64,000 nt of DNA from Arabidopsis thaliana. Lineage: Eukaryota; Streptophyta; Magnoliopsida; Brassicales; Brassicaceae. The stretch is taken from assembly GCF_000001735.4 (NCBI RefSeq), contig NC_003074.8:5084101-5148100 (forward strand), read 5' to 3'. A program made the translations under genes and the position numbers. Below, piece by piece: positions 1 through 12,495 of this stretch (its first letter is position 1; each line of letters opens with the position of its first letter). The notes under the pieces were generated by a model that saw nothing but the letters and a program-made list of their open reading frames with translations, had not been told where the DNA came from and made no database searches.

Positions 1-293
1 ATTTCAGAATACTATTTGTCCTTGTTTGTAAATTTGTTTTGTTAGTCATAATTCATTTTCTATCACTGTGCCAATGTTTTTTTCATGAAAATCTGTATCC
101 GTTTTTTTTGTCCGTTAGTCTAATGTCTCACTCTCTGGTCGATGAAGTCCCATCGAAACTAACAACAACTAACGCTTCCCAACAAACAGATAGATAGTTA
201 CAATAAATTGAAAAGAAGAAAACAATTTTATGCATAGTTGGCTACATGAATATGATATTATTAATACATGTTTCATAGTAAAGACCGGACTAA

Positions 294-1723
294 TCAATCA
301 CCTGAACTTTGATCCTCATTGCTTTTATTTACTTCACTGTTGTCACCTGATGATGAGTCTCCAGGTTGTGTTGTGGCCTTCATGTTTTCTTCAGCAGAAT
401 CTTCATTGAAGGCTAATTGACCAGAGTAAAGGAGAAGTCCGAACGCGTTGAGACCGAAAACAAATGTTGCTAGATAGCATATACCGTTGATGATAGTCCT
501 GCGGATCAAAATGAAGAGTTTAGTCTTAAGAATTTGCGAGAATGGCTTGTGATGAGTACATAGAAAAGTGGTAAAGCTTAAATGTACCTTACGGTTACCG
601 TGATTTGCCTAACCTGCAATAAATAGAAGTACATAAAATTCAGAAACTGTGGAATAGGCAGACTCTTCTTAAAAACAGCAATGATCAAGAGGGCTAGCAA
701 AAGAAGGAATAAACTGGGAATCTTTAGACAGCTTCGTGTTTCGATAAGAATGGAACCTTTGCATAATGAACTTAAGCTAGTTGCACAATGAATTCAGAAA
801 TCATGGACAAGAATGGGTCCTCTCCATAATGAATATAGCTATTTCTCAATTATGGGCATTTACAGTTATTGAGACCATGATGATACTTGGAACACAAGGT
901 ACTGTTACTTTACCAAAGCAAGTTAGACAGAAACAGCAACTTTGACACAAGCAATGGATGATCAAAAAGAGAGAGAGAAGAAACGAACCGAGAAGTTATC
1001 AGAGATAGTCTGACGATTGAGTCCTGATTCAACTGTAACAGTGAATTTGTAAAGAATGAGAGCAATGACTCCTGCGGCTATCGCACCAAGAAACGCCTGA
1101 GCCGCCGATGGAGTTGAATTACCACCTTCTATCGGAGTTGAACTTAACGCTTTTAGATTATCCATTGCTTCTTCTTTCAACGATTTCTTAGCTCCAGTAG
1201 ATCTAAATGTCTACAATTCCACACCAAATCACTCATATTCCTTCCCAAATTTCAAACACAATTCTCCCAAATTCAAGTGTAACAGATCAAAACCATTGGT
1301 TAAATTCGATTTAGACCAAATTCGGTGGTTATTTGTTCCTTAAGAATGTCTAGGGTCTAAGTAACGAGATATTACCAGCTCTTTGGCGCGTTTAGCGCGC
1401 CGTCGAACGGAGCGGATGAGGAAGACAGTGATGGCACCGGTAAGAAGCACACTGGTGGCCAATTGGAGAGGAGTAGGATCATCGGAAGTGGCGAAAATGG
1501 AGTTAGTAGACGAAAACGGAGACGTGGACGACGTAGGAAGCTCAATTGGACCATCTTCTTCCACCTCCGCCACATCGGCGATTTCTTTTACGGCGGATAA
1601 TCGGATTATACCGGGACGGATCCTGGTAAAGGAAGAGAGCGAATGGATTGGAGAGATAAGACGCGTTGGACGGAGACGGTAAGGGAGAGAGAAGAGACAT
1701 TGGTGGCTCTGCAACACTAACAT
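294..1723 (-). CDS. DUF3082-like plastid membrane protein (At3g15110-like)
   Basis: Four exons on the minus strand: 1376-1723, 989-1186, 588-613 (a 26-nt micro-exon) and 294-498. All have GT-AG borders and a continuous frame, giving about 258 residues. The N-terminal ~45 residues are rich in Ser, Arg and Pro and look like a plastid transit peptide. Three hydrophobic stretches follow: around residues 88-105 (LATSVLLTGAITVFLI), in exon 2 (AFLGAIAAGVIALILY) and in exon 4 (ICYLATFVFGLNAFGLLLY). The tail is acidic and Ser-rich (SSGDNSEVNKSNEDQSSGD). The arrangement of short membrane segments and the GLNAFGLLLY motif resemble the DUF3082 family of chloroplasts and cyanobacteria; that assignment is recalled, not searched. 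Function is unknown; an integral thylakoid or envelope protein is an inference. Confidence 0.8.
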
Positions 1724-2118
1724 TTTCTTAGCCGTCGAAAGATTTTTATCTCACCATTAATGTCTTCTTCAAATATCCTCACTCTAAAGCCTCTCTATCG
1801 TTTAGAGGGTCTCTTCTTCGTAGACACTCTCCGCGAATTAGAGGCTTCCCAAGTTACCATTATACTACAGAAATAGTAAGTACCACATTTTATATAGTTT
1901 CACTTGATTGTTTATCGCATTCTTCTTCATGTAAAATATTACTTGAGTTCGGTTTCTCCGTCGAATAAAAAAACTCATCATTATGATTGTTATTTTTCCT
2001 TATTATTGTAGGTGAAATGATAGATGAATGTTTTTGAACATAAAGGGAACCAAAGAATATGAAATGAGTGTTTGTTTATACGTAGAAGCAATTTGTTTGC
2101 TAATGAAAGTGAATGATA

Positions 2119-3252
2119 TCAGCATTCTTGTCGAACATTACTTGCGACGGTTCGAGCCCAAAACTTTATCTGAGCTTTCATGTCTTTTCTCGAATCCTTT
2201 GGAACCCAAACCGGAATCGGCTGTCCCACCACCGCTGTAGACCGGTTTTTCCCAGTGGTGGTGCATGGGACCTTCCTCTGTTTTTCTTCGTCTTCTTCTT
2301 GCTTCTTCTCTGTTTCAATGTGAAAATCCTTCAACATTTGAATATCTTTCGTCTCGATGCTGCTTAACGTTTTACGCAGCGTTTTGCGGTTTGGGCTTTT
2401 TTGTGATTTGACGACCAATTCTTGAATAGCGTCTTCTGATCTTGAGTTTCTAGGTGGTCTATGCCTTGGAATGCATGAAACCTATACAAAGTTTTAAAAA
2501 CTTTCTGGTCAAATTCAGAGTCTCAACAACAGCAATGATTCAATCAAATCATCCAAGAATTGAAAAGACTAATGTAAACAAAGAGAGATCATCACCTTTG
2601 GAATGTTCTGTTTCGTTGGAGTAAATCCAGAAGAAGAAGAAGAAGAAGAGTTAGCGATGGCTTCACGGATCAAAAATCCCATTCTTGAATCATCAATCTC
2701 TTGATCTTGAAACTCATTTACATCGTCTTCTCTTCCTAAGTAACTAGGCAAAGTCTGAGTTCTCTGCAAACTCCCTCCCATCGAGCAACTCTGGACACTA
2801 TTATTGTTACTACAACTAATTCTTGTTCTGTTCTTCTTCCTCGAACCTTCTTTAATTCCCTTCTCTCGAACTACAGGTTCCTTCTTTTGCAAGTAAGTTC
2901 TTCGTTCTTGAACCCTAGTCTTCTCAGAGAACTGCCTTCTCATCACCTTATTTATCTTCTCAGGCTCGCCTCCGCCTTCTTTTTTCTCTATACACGGCGG
3001 CGGAACAAAGTCTCCCCCAGTAGAAGCTTCTAGAAGCTTAATCTCCGAATCCGAATCTCCAATTTTCGGTAATTCGGGTTTGGGACAAGTTGAAGAAGAA
3101 GAAGAAGTAAAAGGGTAAGGATCTGAATGACAGTACCTCAAGATCCTTGATCTTCTGTCAAGTAAGTTATCAAAGAACCAGAAATCTTCGAGGAGATCAT
3201 CAATGGCTTCGAATTGTTCCAACTCTTGATGATCATTCGAAGTAGAATCCAT
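2119..3252 (-). CDS. Uncharacterised basic, Ser-rich protein with DUF1685-like tail
   Basis: Two exons, 2596-3252 and 2119-2481, joined in phase 0, giving about 339 residues. The start ATG at 3252 is followed by an acidic N-terminus with an aromatic cluster (LLEDFWFFDNLL). A low-complexity middle is rich in Ser, Lys and Arg, including a run of seven Ser near the end of exon 1. The C-terminus ends in a compact conserved-looking block (VGQPIPVWVPKDSRKDM, then KFWARTVASNVRQEC). That tail resembles the end of plant DUF1685-type proteins, which is only pattern recognition. There is no signal peptide or membrane segment. Basic clusters such as RKKNRTR could act as nuclear localisation signals. Function is unknown. 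Confidence 0.75.
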
Positions 3253-4386
3253 TTTTTTTTTAATTCAGACAAAAGATAACATAAAGAGATAAGTTTGTGT
3301 TCTTGTTTCTTCTTCTTCTTCTTTTGTTCGGTTTTGTATTTGAAGCATAGATTCTGGGGACTTATTAGGAGGTGCCCATGTGGGCAACCATTCAGCACTT
3401 ATTTTCTAAAAATATTGTTTTTATTGTTTTATGTGGAGTCAATGTTTTTGTACATAAATAAAAGATGAAATTTTTTGAGTGAAAACAAAAAATGGAAATA
3501 AATTGACTTATTCCGAATTTGAAAGATTCTTTCTTTTACAATTGTTCTGAATTTTGGAGTCAATAATATTTTAACTTCTAGGGAAAAATATTGGCGCCAC
3601 AAGTTTTTTAATTTCAGTAATCTTTTTGTATATTTAGGAGATTGCAGAGACGTATTAGCTGAATAGGTTTTGGAAAAGAAAAACCAATAATTAAGTGTTC
3701 TAAGTGGATAATTAAAATAAAATTAGATAACAAATCAAAAGGATTTCTGGCAACAACTAAGAAAAATAAGGTTTTTCAACAAAAGTTATGATTGCTAAGA
3801 AACGGCATAATAAGCCCTGTCATGACAGTCAACATGCCATGTGATTCTTAAACTTAATATGTAAACAATTCGGTTCTATATCATATAAAATAATACATAC
3901 AGTTTTTGTTATATATTAATATTATTTCTTATCCATCGCCTCCTACGCGACAGCTAAGAATTATAGTAATCTAATAAATACAAAAGATATTGGTAATATT
4001 AAAATACATGTGAATGTAAAAGCATTAAATCTCGAGCTCTGAACCTACATTGTTCTCCAATTATAGTATGACATTGCATATAACATTAATTATGTTCATC
4101 AGCCGTAAATCTTTATTAGGTGACATGTGGGATGTGGCTAATCAGTCAATTTAGCTGCGTACCTGATGATTTGTTGACGATGCTGAGAAACGAATGCTAA
4201 TCACATCACAAATAATCTCACGAGAAAGATATTAGTACGCACTACGCAGCTTGAAGAAACAGGAGTTTGAGCCAAGAAACTGCTGATTTTTTCATATCTG
4301 AATTAAAATATTTTACTAGTCTTGTAACTGCAAATCAATGGCAGAGACACCAGCTGATTTGAGTAAAAAGTTTACAGATGAATCAA
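3253..4386. other. Intergenic spacer, no gene seen
   Basis: AT-rich sequence between the start of the DUF1685-like gene (minus) and the stop of the large AAA-ATPase gene (minus). The right part should hold the ATPase 3'UTR and the left part the promoter of the neighbour. I see no credible ORF, tRNA or repeat. Confidence 0.6.
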
Positions 4387-7300
4387 TCAAAAAGGCTTCA
4401 TCTCAGTTGCAATTAACTCTATGAGAGAACCAAGGCAGAAACTATCATATTTACAATGCAAAGAGCGGTCATCTTCAGTACTCACCGGAACCAATATTCC
4501 ATCTTTGAAAACGAATACTGGTTCAAGCCAAGTCTTAGGTCTTCGATATGTATTTCCCTCATCTAAGCTCCCTTGCATTTCAGCAGAATGACTGCAACAT
4601 TCGACAGAGGCAAGAAAATTACCGGATAAGCGTTTGCAAAAACATGCTTCGTTTTCTGGACATTCCTCATGATCTTTGACCTTCGCTTCCTGCATGGTAC
4701 CATTGTTTTTCACAGAGATGAACTTTCTAACAGCAGAAATAAGCTCCACTGATAATGAAGAAACCGCATCATGTATACCCTCTGTTGTGATGGAACTCCT
4801 ACCAAGTCTCAATTCGCGAGTAACTAATTTATGCATTGAATCTTGGAGGATGGAGACGCACTGGGAGCAGCAACGGTACAAGCACACCAAGCTAGGGTCA
4901 TCCTGAGGATTGGTTCTTCCAGTCGTTTCAACTTGTTCAACTGGTTCAGGCATGTTGTTTGCGGATTCTAATCCATGAACTCCATCCCAGGCTTTACCGT
5001 TATTTGAGTCAGCTGATTTGTGGGGATCTTCCAGGGATATAGAATTGGAATCCCCAGATCCATTAGGATTGTCTAGGGAATCAGCTTTTTCTTGCAAAGA
5101 AATTACTGTTCCTGTAGTTTCTACCTCGCATGATCCATGTGGAGTTTCATTCTGTTCATGGTCAGCTGCAGGAGAGTTAAGATCAAGGAGAACAGCCTGC
5201 CGAAAGGGATTCACTCCTGAATCCTCAATCATCATTTCAGTATCTGAAATAACATCAACATTCTCTTTGACCAAAGTTAAGCCATCCGTACTGTGGGTTG
5301 TAAGATGTCCAGTATCTTCAAGAAAAGATTCATGATTTGTTCCATTATGACCATTTGCAATCTCTACAACTGGCTGATGATTGTCGGTAAGATTACTAGA
5401 TGCTATAGGGTCTGGACAATTCATGTTTTGGGTATCTTCTTTCAGGTCTTCTTCTGACCCTTTTAATTGATCAGATGTTCCTTGCTCAGTTGGCTCATTC
5501 CTCACTGATGGATTGACTACAGAACAAGGTAATGGATTCGTTGACTCTGTTTGAGTGGTTGATTCGAAACTGTAAACAATGAAATTGTGTTAAAACAAAC
5601 ATAAAAAATGGAAGTTATGTATGTGTATTAAAACGAACATACATAAAACAAGATATTATAAGGCATACCTTCGCATCGCGTATACCCAACTATTAACCAG
5701 ATCTTCCAGATAAGCAACTTGAGACAAAATTCGAATATATCGACATCTGTCCTTTCCAGCATTAATTTTAACACTGATCCGTCCAACTAAGAGCTCCAGA
5801 ACTTTCCGTACCTCAAATGAGACTTCCCTCAGCGATATATAGGTTCCTCTATACGCTGATAATCCAACAGCAGTAAGACCTCTGACAATTCCAGTGGAAT
5901 CTTTTCCTTTAACATTGTTGGAATCGGAAGAAGTAATAGTCTGCTCCGAGGAATTACAAGGGCGAGTGATACACGAATTAAATGGCCATCCCCTCCAAGG
6001 ACCAGAAACATCTGCACTTGGCCCTTCCTTAAGCTTTGATGTCACCCAGCAAAGTTCAGCAAATTGAGGATACTGTAGTATTTGATAACCAAATGTGGAG
6101 ACAGCTAACTGCAGGCTTGATTTTGGTTTCACATTGATGTTGATAGGTAATGGTGGAACTTTTAAAGAACCATCATCAAGACGTTTTGATTTAACAACTG
6201 CTTCTTCCCCTGCTCTGTGATCAGTATTATTCTGAGGAGCTGCATCTCTGCAACCCTGGTCAAGATCCTCTCCTTTGTATTTCTTCTTTAAGCCACAGTG
6301 AGTATGGGATCCCTGATGCACCAAATGAAGAAATACTTGGATTGCCCGCCTTAACAACTCAGTAGCAGACAGGTCAATGGCTATATCCTGGTCAGAACTT
6401 TCAACAACTTGTACATTGAATTGTGGAACAGCCTCAGACATAGTTGGCTGACACTCCTTTGATAGGTCAGTCTTAAAGAACTGTTGTATCTTAGGAGGCA
6501 GGAGTTTGTAGGGCATGCCAGAAGTAGCCTATCACCAAAAAATAATCAATTTTAGTCTCAAGTGTTGAGTCTTCTCAGAGACTGCTAATCAACAAAAAGG
6601 GAACACAAAGATTTCAAGATGTATAGTACAGAAAACTAAGCCTTACATTACCCTTCAGAAATTAAAAAAAAAAATAAAATCAAAAAACATAAGACTAACC
6701 AAAAAATAACTACAATAACAAGAAGTCCAGACACTTACAGCCCATTATTAACTGCCGAAACAAGGAAAATATATTGGAGAGAACAATATTAAGGAAATAA
6801 AAAGTTAAGCATACCAGAATCATCATCTTTGTGGAAACTCGCAGCGTTTCTACTTGCTCAAAAAATGTGTTCCAAGCATGTGAAACTCGAACACCATTCT
6901 GCAATGCCTTTTCCTCTCCCATTTCTGAACAATTTTCCTGTACAGAATCATCATCACACTCGACCTCTTCATTCAGAGGAGTTTCTGTCTTTACAGCCCA
7001 CAAGTCAACCCTTGGCATGAATACCACACATGATTTCTTGCTAGCACATTTAACTACAAGCAGACCAGATATTCCAGTTAGCGAAGTTCACTGGAAATGG
7101 GCTAGGAACCAAGCAAATAAAAAAGTAACAGAAGATGAACGACTTAAATATCCTAATTACAGAAGTAACAGCATGGAAATCTTAATAATGAAATACGTAC
7201 TTAATAAGTGAGTTACACCTAGCACCAGATCCCCATTTCCTTCTTGTGAAATTGTTGCTGTGTCTATCTTTAGCATCTCTGCATTACCAATAAAACAATG

Positions 7301-10300
7301 CAAGACACAAGAAGCAAGATGTCGTTGACCAGATTTAGGTCCTCCAGCAATAAGTAGTTGGAACCCTGACTTGCTCGTTGATTCTACAGAGGCATTCCCC
7401 AAAACCCCAGGATGTCTGCAGACTCTAGGTACCATGAATTTTGCAGAACCCAAACTACAGTCGCCAGTACCAGGAATGCTTGCAACAGATCCAACCAAGT
7501 CACATCCTCCATCCAGTATCCCAGTACAAGAAAGTCTTTGTACTATATCCTTTACAACATCTACTTCATGGAGAAGGGTATCAACATGAGACCACCAACA
7601 ACCCTCAGTTATCTTCTTGTCGCTCAAAGCAGAACGGATCACATTTTGGACATCAACCGCAGCTTTGGAAAGAAGAGGTGGTAGGAAGATACGTTCATCA
7701 AGATGAAGAGCAACAAGTAAAGAACATAATGGCGGCAATAAAGAAGGTACCAAGTAAGTAGGAAGCGGAGAAGAAAATATATCACTAGCTGCTATTCCTG
7801 CTCCTCTACGTGAACATGGGGGTGGAGAGCGGGATAAAGCTTCCAACCAATCTCTTTCTTCAACTGAGAAGGATGGAAGAGCAGCACGATTACTGCTAGA
7901 CACTCCCAACTCTGCAGCGGCCAAAGATTCTTGTAAAGGGAAACTCCTATTTAAGGCAATCATGGCAGCTTGTGTGCAGAGAGCTTGTATATCAGCACCA
8001 GCAAAACCGGCAGTTTCTTTAGCAATCCACTTGAGCAAGTATCCAGACACCGGCTTAGGCCATTTCCTAGTGTGGAGTGAGATGATTGCAGCCCTATCGT
8101 CGACTGATGGTAGTGGAAAATAGATCTCCCTATCAAACCTCCCAGGCCTCCTTAATGCTGGGTCAATAGCATCAGGGTAGTTGGTTGCACCTATGACCAC
8201 CACTGAGCCACGTGACTTTAAGCCATCTAGTAAAGCCAGTAATGTGGATACAACGGAGCTATGAGTTTGATCTTGCTGCCTTGACCGCTTTGGAGCGAGA
8301 CCATCTATTTCATCAAAAAATATGATGGATGGTTGGCATTTTTCAGCGACCTGAAACAAGAGCCTCAACTGGCGCTCAGCATCACCAACATATTTTCCCA
8401 AACAGTCTGCCCCTTTGCGAGCAAAGTAGGCAATCCGTCTATTCCCACGAGCAAGGGAACCGATCAGCGCTCGAACCACAAGAGTTTTCCCAGTTCCAGG
8501 ATGTCCATGTAAGAGGATGCCTCTTGGAGGTGTAAGTCCAAGGTTATCAAAGAATTCTGGATATAGTAAGGGTATAAGAACAACCTCTTTCATACATTGA
8601 GTTACACCTTCAAGCCCAGCAACAGAGTCCCATCCCTCAAATGCCTTTCCACTCTCAGAATCAGAACCTCCAATATACTCAGGAGCAACTCTTAATAGAT
8701 CTCGATGCAGTCTCTTGCTTTCACGTTTTAAAAATTCTTCATCTTCACCACATTTCTCAAACCACTTTTCTTCCGCTTCCACATCCTTGCGCCAGGCATC
8801 ATTTGAGTGCTTCTTCATCTCCAATCGCATCCTCTTGGTTTTCATCTTCGTCATTCTGACTTGACATTGGCGACCATGGGGTTGGAAATGATGTCTATGG
8901 TCTGTGCAAGCAATGAGAAATTTACGGTGATCAAAGATGCAACCATTAGCTCGTGCACAAGGCTGCAAAATACAGAACACCAGAAAGAAGTTGTCAGAGC
9001 AAGATACAGGAATAGTTACAGCTGCAAGTTAATTACTCTATATCTCAAGTGAGGAAGGGAAACCGGAAAGGGAGTAGTAATAGACCAAATGATAGGTTCT
9101 TGGACATCGATCAACCCGACAGCCAGTGGTTGCCCCAGGTCTATCACAGCGAGTGCATTTTAATGACCTCCCTCTGAAAAGTGCTGCCCTTATATTCTTT
9201 AAGCATCCTACACCAGCAAAATAAACCTGCAGCACAAGAGTATTGAACATTAACGTTTACAGAAAACAGGGTTCAGTAGAAAAGAAATTAATGAAAAAAC
9301 AGTAAGGGTATAGTTACAATAGATAAATAAATTTACAGAACGATTGTATGTTTAGATCAAGGAATACAGAAATTTAGAAAATCAAGATAATGGACAAGCC
9401 TTTTTGTCTTAAATTTCATAAAGAACAGTAATGACACATACACCATGTCAGAGATATATCAATGTTACGAAACAAACTCACAGAACATCAAAAGATTAAG
9501 CGAGAGAAAACACACAGAATTTATAAGAAAAAGAAACACTAATACTGTGACAGAATTGAACACACATTGTCTATCAATGAACCCAATAAACATATAAAAT
9601 TGAAGGGATAAACACATGTCACTTAAGCAATCAAAAGACGTGTTGTGTCATATAATCAGAACCACACAATACCTCGGGACTCCATACGGCACAGTTCTGA
9701 TGAACCCAAGTTCCAGAAATTCCATAACGATCGTTTATAGGGCCCAAGAGACGGCCAAGCCATCCAGGATCATCCCCAAAACCATCCAATATGTCATACT
9801 TTTGCTCCTCTGAAGATGAAGACCCGCTAGGTGCCTCTACGTCACTGTCACCATTATCTTGCATCAACTTCTTCGGAAGTTTGCCATCAGTACCCACTCC
9901 ACATAAACCACAGCGTCTGGTTTGTTTGAAGAGAGGTTTACCTAGTCTATCTGATGAAGTGGAAACTGAGTCAACTGCCTTCTTGCACGTTTCATTCTGA
10001 ATAGGTAACTCGTCAGGCATTTCCACACTTTCACCCCCTCTATCAAGAAACTCATTATGTTCCTTGGTCTTATTATTAGATGGTGTTCTAGAAACACCTT
10101 GCTCTCCGATATCATCATTCTGCTTCAAACTCTCATTAATCTCGGTGCTAGCTTCGCCAAGTAGTTCAGGATGTAAAGTATCTCCTTCTCTGTTCTTAAC
10201 TTTAGCAGCAAAATCACTATCATCTTCTCGTATACCAGTGCCATTTCCACTCCCCGAAACCATTACTTCCATCTTCTTATTCTCACCTTCTAGTATACCA

Positions 10301-11382
10301 GTGCCATTTCCACTTTCCGAAACAATTACATCCATCTCCTTATTCTCATCTTCTCGTATACCAGTGCCATTTCCACTTTCCGAAACAATCACACTCATCT
10401 CCTTCTTCTCATCTTCAACTCCCATCTCAATCTCATTTTCCAATTCTTCCATTTGATTCCGACTTTCATTTTGTACTGCTTCCATTGTAACATTAGTATC
10501 AGCTCTCATTTCCTCCACATTAGCTTCAGTCTCACTTCCTGTCTTCTCTGCACTACATTGTGTCTCACTTTCCCCCTCTTCATCACTATCATCAATCTCA
10601 TTGTCAGTGCTGTCTGTTCCATCCTCGCTCTCAGTCTCCGTTCTATCAACTTCAGCTTCATTCTCACTCTCTAAAAAAACGGATCTTTTGGTAGCCTTCT
10701 TCTCCTGGTATTTCTCTCTAGCTGCACTGTCAGCCTGCATTGATTCCTCTGACTCGCTAGCACTCTCATCTTCCGAATTACTGGTATCAGACTCCTTTTG
10801 CACATCTTCCGAATTACTGGTATCAGACTCTTTTCCCCCATCTTCCGAACTTTCTGATTCCTTAACATCCACTGGCTTTTTTGCTTTATTCAGCTTCCCA
10901 CCTTTAAGGGCTCCTTTTTCCTCTTCCCTGTCACTTGCCTCTGCTTTTTCACTCAACTCACAGGCACGGTTTCTGAAAACGAGCTTCCTTTTCCCCTTTA
11001 CCACACGTCTCTGTCTCCCACTCGCTTGGAAACCAACGTTCTTCTTCCTCCTTGACCTCAACCTGGATTTCCAACCATCCGGGGCATCCGAATCTCCATC
11101 CTCATTTCTCTTCCCTTTCTCTATACTACTGGAACTCTTATTAAAACGCTGCCTTTTCTTTGGTGGCGGAGGAGAAGCATCCAGGATGGACGGAATCTTC
11201 CTGACCCTAGAGCTCCGCCGAAGTTCAGAGTCAGCACAAGCTAACCCAGACCCACCATCTCTGTCCTGGGACTCTCCATGATTTTTCTTGTATTCCTCCT
11301 CACATATTGCAGCAAGCTTCTTACTTTTCTTCCCAGAAGGAGAACCCGAATGATTCTTTGTAACCTCATGCGATGATTTCAT
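4387..11382 (-). CDS. BRP1: AAA-type ATPase with extended PHD finger (ATAD2-like; probably BRP1, At3g15120)
   Basis: Six exons: 9673-11382, 9086-9226, 7201-8962, 6815-7053, 5669-6528 and 4387-5569, about 1964 residues. Exon 1 encodes a charged, low-complexity region with acidic tandem repeats and a basic RKIPSILD-type motif. It runs into a Cys/His-rich extended PHD finger spread over exons 1-3 (CGLCGVG, WVHQNCAVWSPE, CTRCDRPGATTGC, then CTDHRHHFQP). The first AAA domain has an intact Walker A (GHPGTGKT, near residue 770), a Walker B (IIFFDEIDG, near 830) and arginine-rich sensor sequence (PALRRPGRFDREI). The second AAA domain is degenerate: GGPKSGQRH in place of GxxGxGKT, and VVFMPRVD in place of a Walker B with Glu. 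This layout fits ATAD2/Yta7-type chromatin ATPases lacking a bromodomain. From memory it is the partner of the bromodomain ATPase BRAT1 in anti-silencing; that name is recalled, so treat it as moderately sure. Confidence 0.85.
10224..10412 (-). repeat. Three in-frame 63-bp tandem repeats in the ATPase gene
   Basis: The block starting cttctcgtatacc (second copy cttctagtatacc) recurs at 10224, 10287 and 10350, a period of exactly 63 bp. It encodes three copies of a 21-residue acidic unit containing SGNGTGI. The period is a multiple of three, so the frame is kept. Confidence 0.9.
10755..10850 (-). repeat. Two in-frame ~48-bp tandem repeats in the ATPase gene
   Basis: The sequence atcttccgaattactggtat recurs 48 bp later, encoding two copies of a unit containing KESDTSNSED. 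A third, more divergent copy follows (KESESSEDG). It lies in the acidic linker upstream of the PHD finger. Confidence 0.8.
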
Positions 11383-11947
11383 GACGAATCAACAGGTATA
11401 GAGATACTACGCATACAACTATTCTTCTCGAGACTGATCCAAATGAACATAAATAAAATTAACCGCTCAACGAACCTAACGCCTTCCAAATTAAGCTAAT
11501 GAAGCAGTCTCGCGACGGATATGCTTAAGAATAAGCATTGGAGCGACTAACCTTCGTTCCATGATCAGCCCAAATTTGCAGAAATTATTTCGAATGAACC
11601 CAAACCCTAGATCCTACTTTCCACTAATTAACTTGCGAATTTCAAAATTGGGATGGTAGTGATACAATCGGAAGCTTTTTACTCCGAGAGTTCGTCTCTC
11701 CGATGATTACTCCTCCGCAATTTACCTCGGAGTCTTAGGGCTCCACGGTTGCGCAAGTCCAATAAATACTAGAAAATGAGGGAAAAAAAAATCTAATGCC
11801 CAATGAAAAATTGAATATTTAAGAATTAATTTTGTTTAATGATTTTTCTTTGAAGCGAGTGTGTGTGTGAGTGAGTGAACCAATAAGATTCGAATTATGT
11901 TTGACTTAATAATGAATGTCAACACATGCATATCTTAAGGCTGAAAT
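11383..11947. other. Promoter and 5' leader of the AAA-ATPase gene
   Basis: No ORF of note. A telo-box-like AAACCCTA lies at about 11603. A possible 5'UTR donor (minus strand, GTTAGT after CGAAG, near 11553) suggests a leader intron, which I could not confirm. Confidence 0.5.
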
Positions 11948-12320
11948 TGGGCTTAGTCCTGGGCCTGTTTTTTTTTGTTTTGCTATTTCTCATATTTTCC
12001 TACAAAAAGTTGCCGCCAACCAATTTCATTTATAAATAATCTCACAAGAGACGGAAGAAAATGGGTGACCTCTAGACCTCTAGTCTAATCAACTTAGAAC
12101 ACAGGCCAGTAGATCTGCAAATCCTTCTCATCACCACATCACATTGTCTTCTTCCCTAGACTAATCTTCTAATACTCAAAATCTCTGTGTATTCTAAGCT
12201 TAATTTGAGTATATATATATATATGGTTTTATCTTGTTCTGAACTGAAACTCACGTTTTTTAGATTGGACTTTGCTCCTTCTAGCTGTGCTTATAAAACT
12301 TGCATCATCATGAGAAATCT
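11948..12320 (-). pseudogene. Decayed duplicate of the ERL1 3' end and downstream flank
   Basis: This segment aligns by eye, in the same orientation, with 15326-15700. A shared 20-mer (ATTTTCCTACAAAAAGTTGC) lies at 11994-12013 and at 15370-15389. A second block (cttctc..caccacatcacatt, then aatactcaaaa) lies near 12120-12170 and 15475-15545. The third block, 12229-12300, matches the final codons of ERL1: read on the minus strand it still gives TARRSK before single-base shifts break the frame. It is a truncated copy with no coding potential. An (AT)n microsatellite sits at about 12210-12224. Confidence 0.7.
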
Positions 12321-12495
12321 TAAGATAAGTTAAGAACGGGCTTAGAAACTTGAAAAAAGCCGAAATCAACAGCAAATTGAACAATCGCTAGCAGTCAGAC
12401 AACGCAAGAAACACAATTGACCAAGAAACATGAAATAGACGACATCCTAAGTTATTAGCTATTATAGATAGAACCGTAACGAAGATCATGAGTGA

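Noticed and set aside
2140-2165. GGTTCGAGCCC resembling a tRNA T-arm/B box
   Set aside because: It lies inside the second coding exon of the DUF1685-like gene. No acceptor stem, D-arm or anticodon arm can be drawn around it.
7371-7761. Several overlapping plus-strand frames of 70-106 residues
   Set aside because: They overlap the coding exon of the AAA-ATPase on the opposite strand and show no independent coding character.
10601-11281. 226-residue open frame on the plus strand
   Set aside because: It is the antisense of the low-complexity exon 1 of the AAA-ATPase. It is Ser/Leu-rich mirror sequence with no domain and no splice or promoter context.
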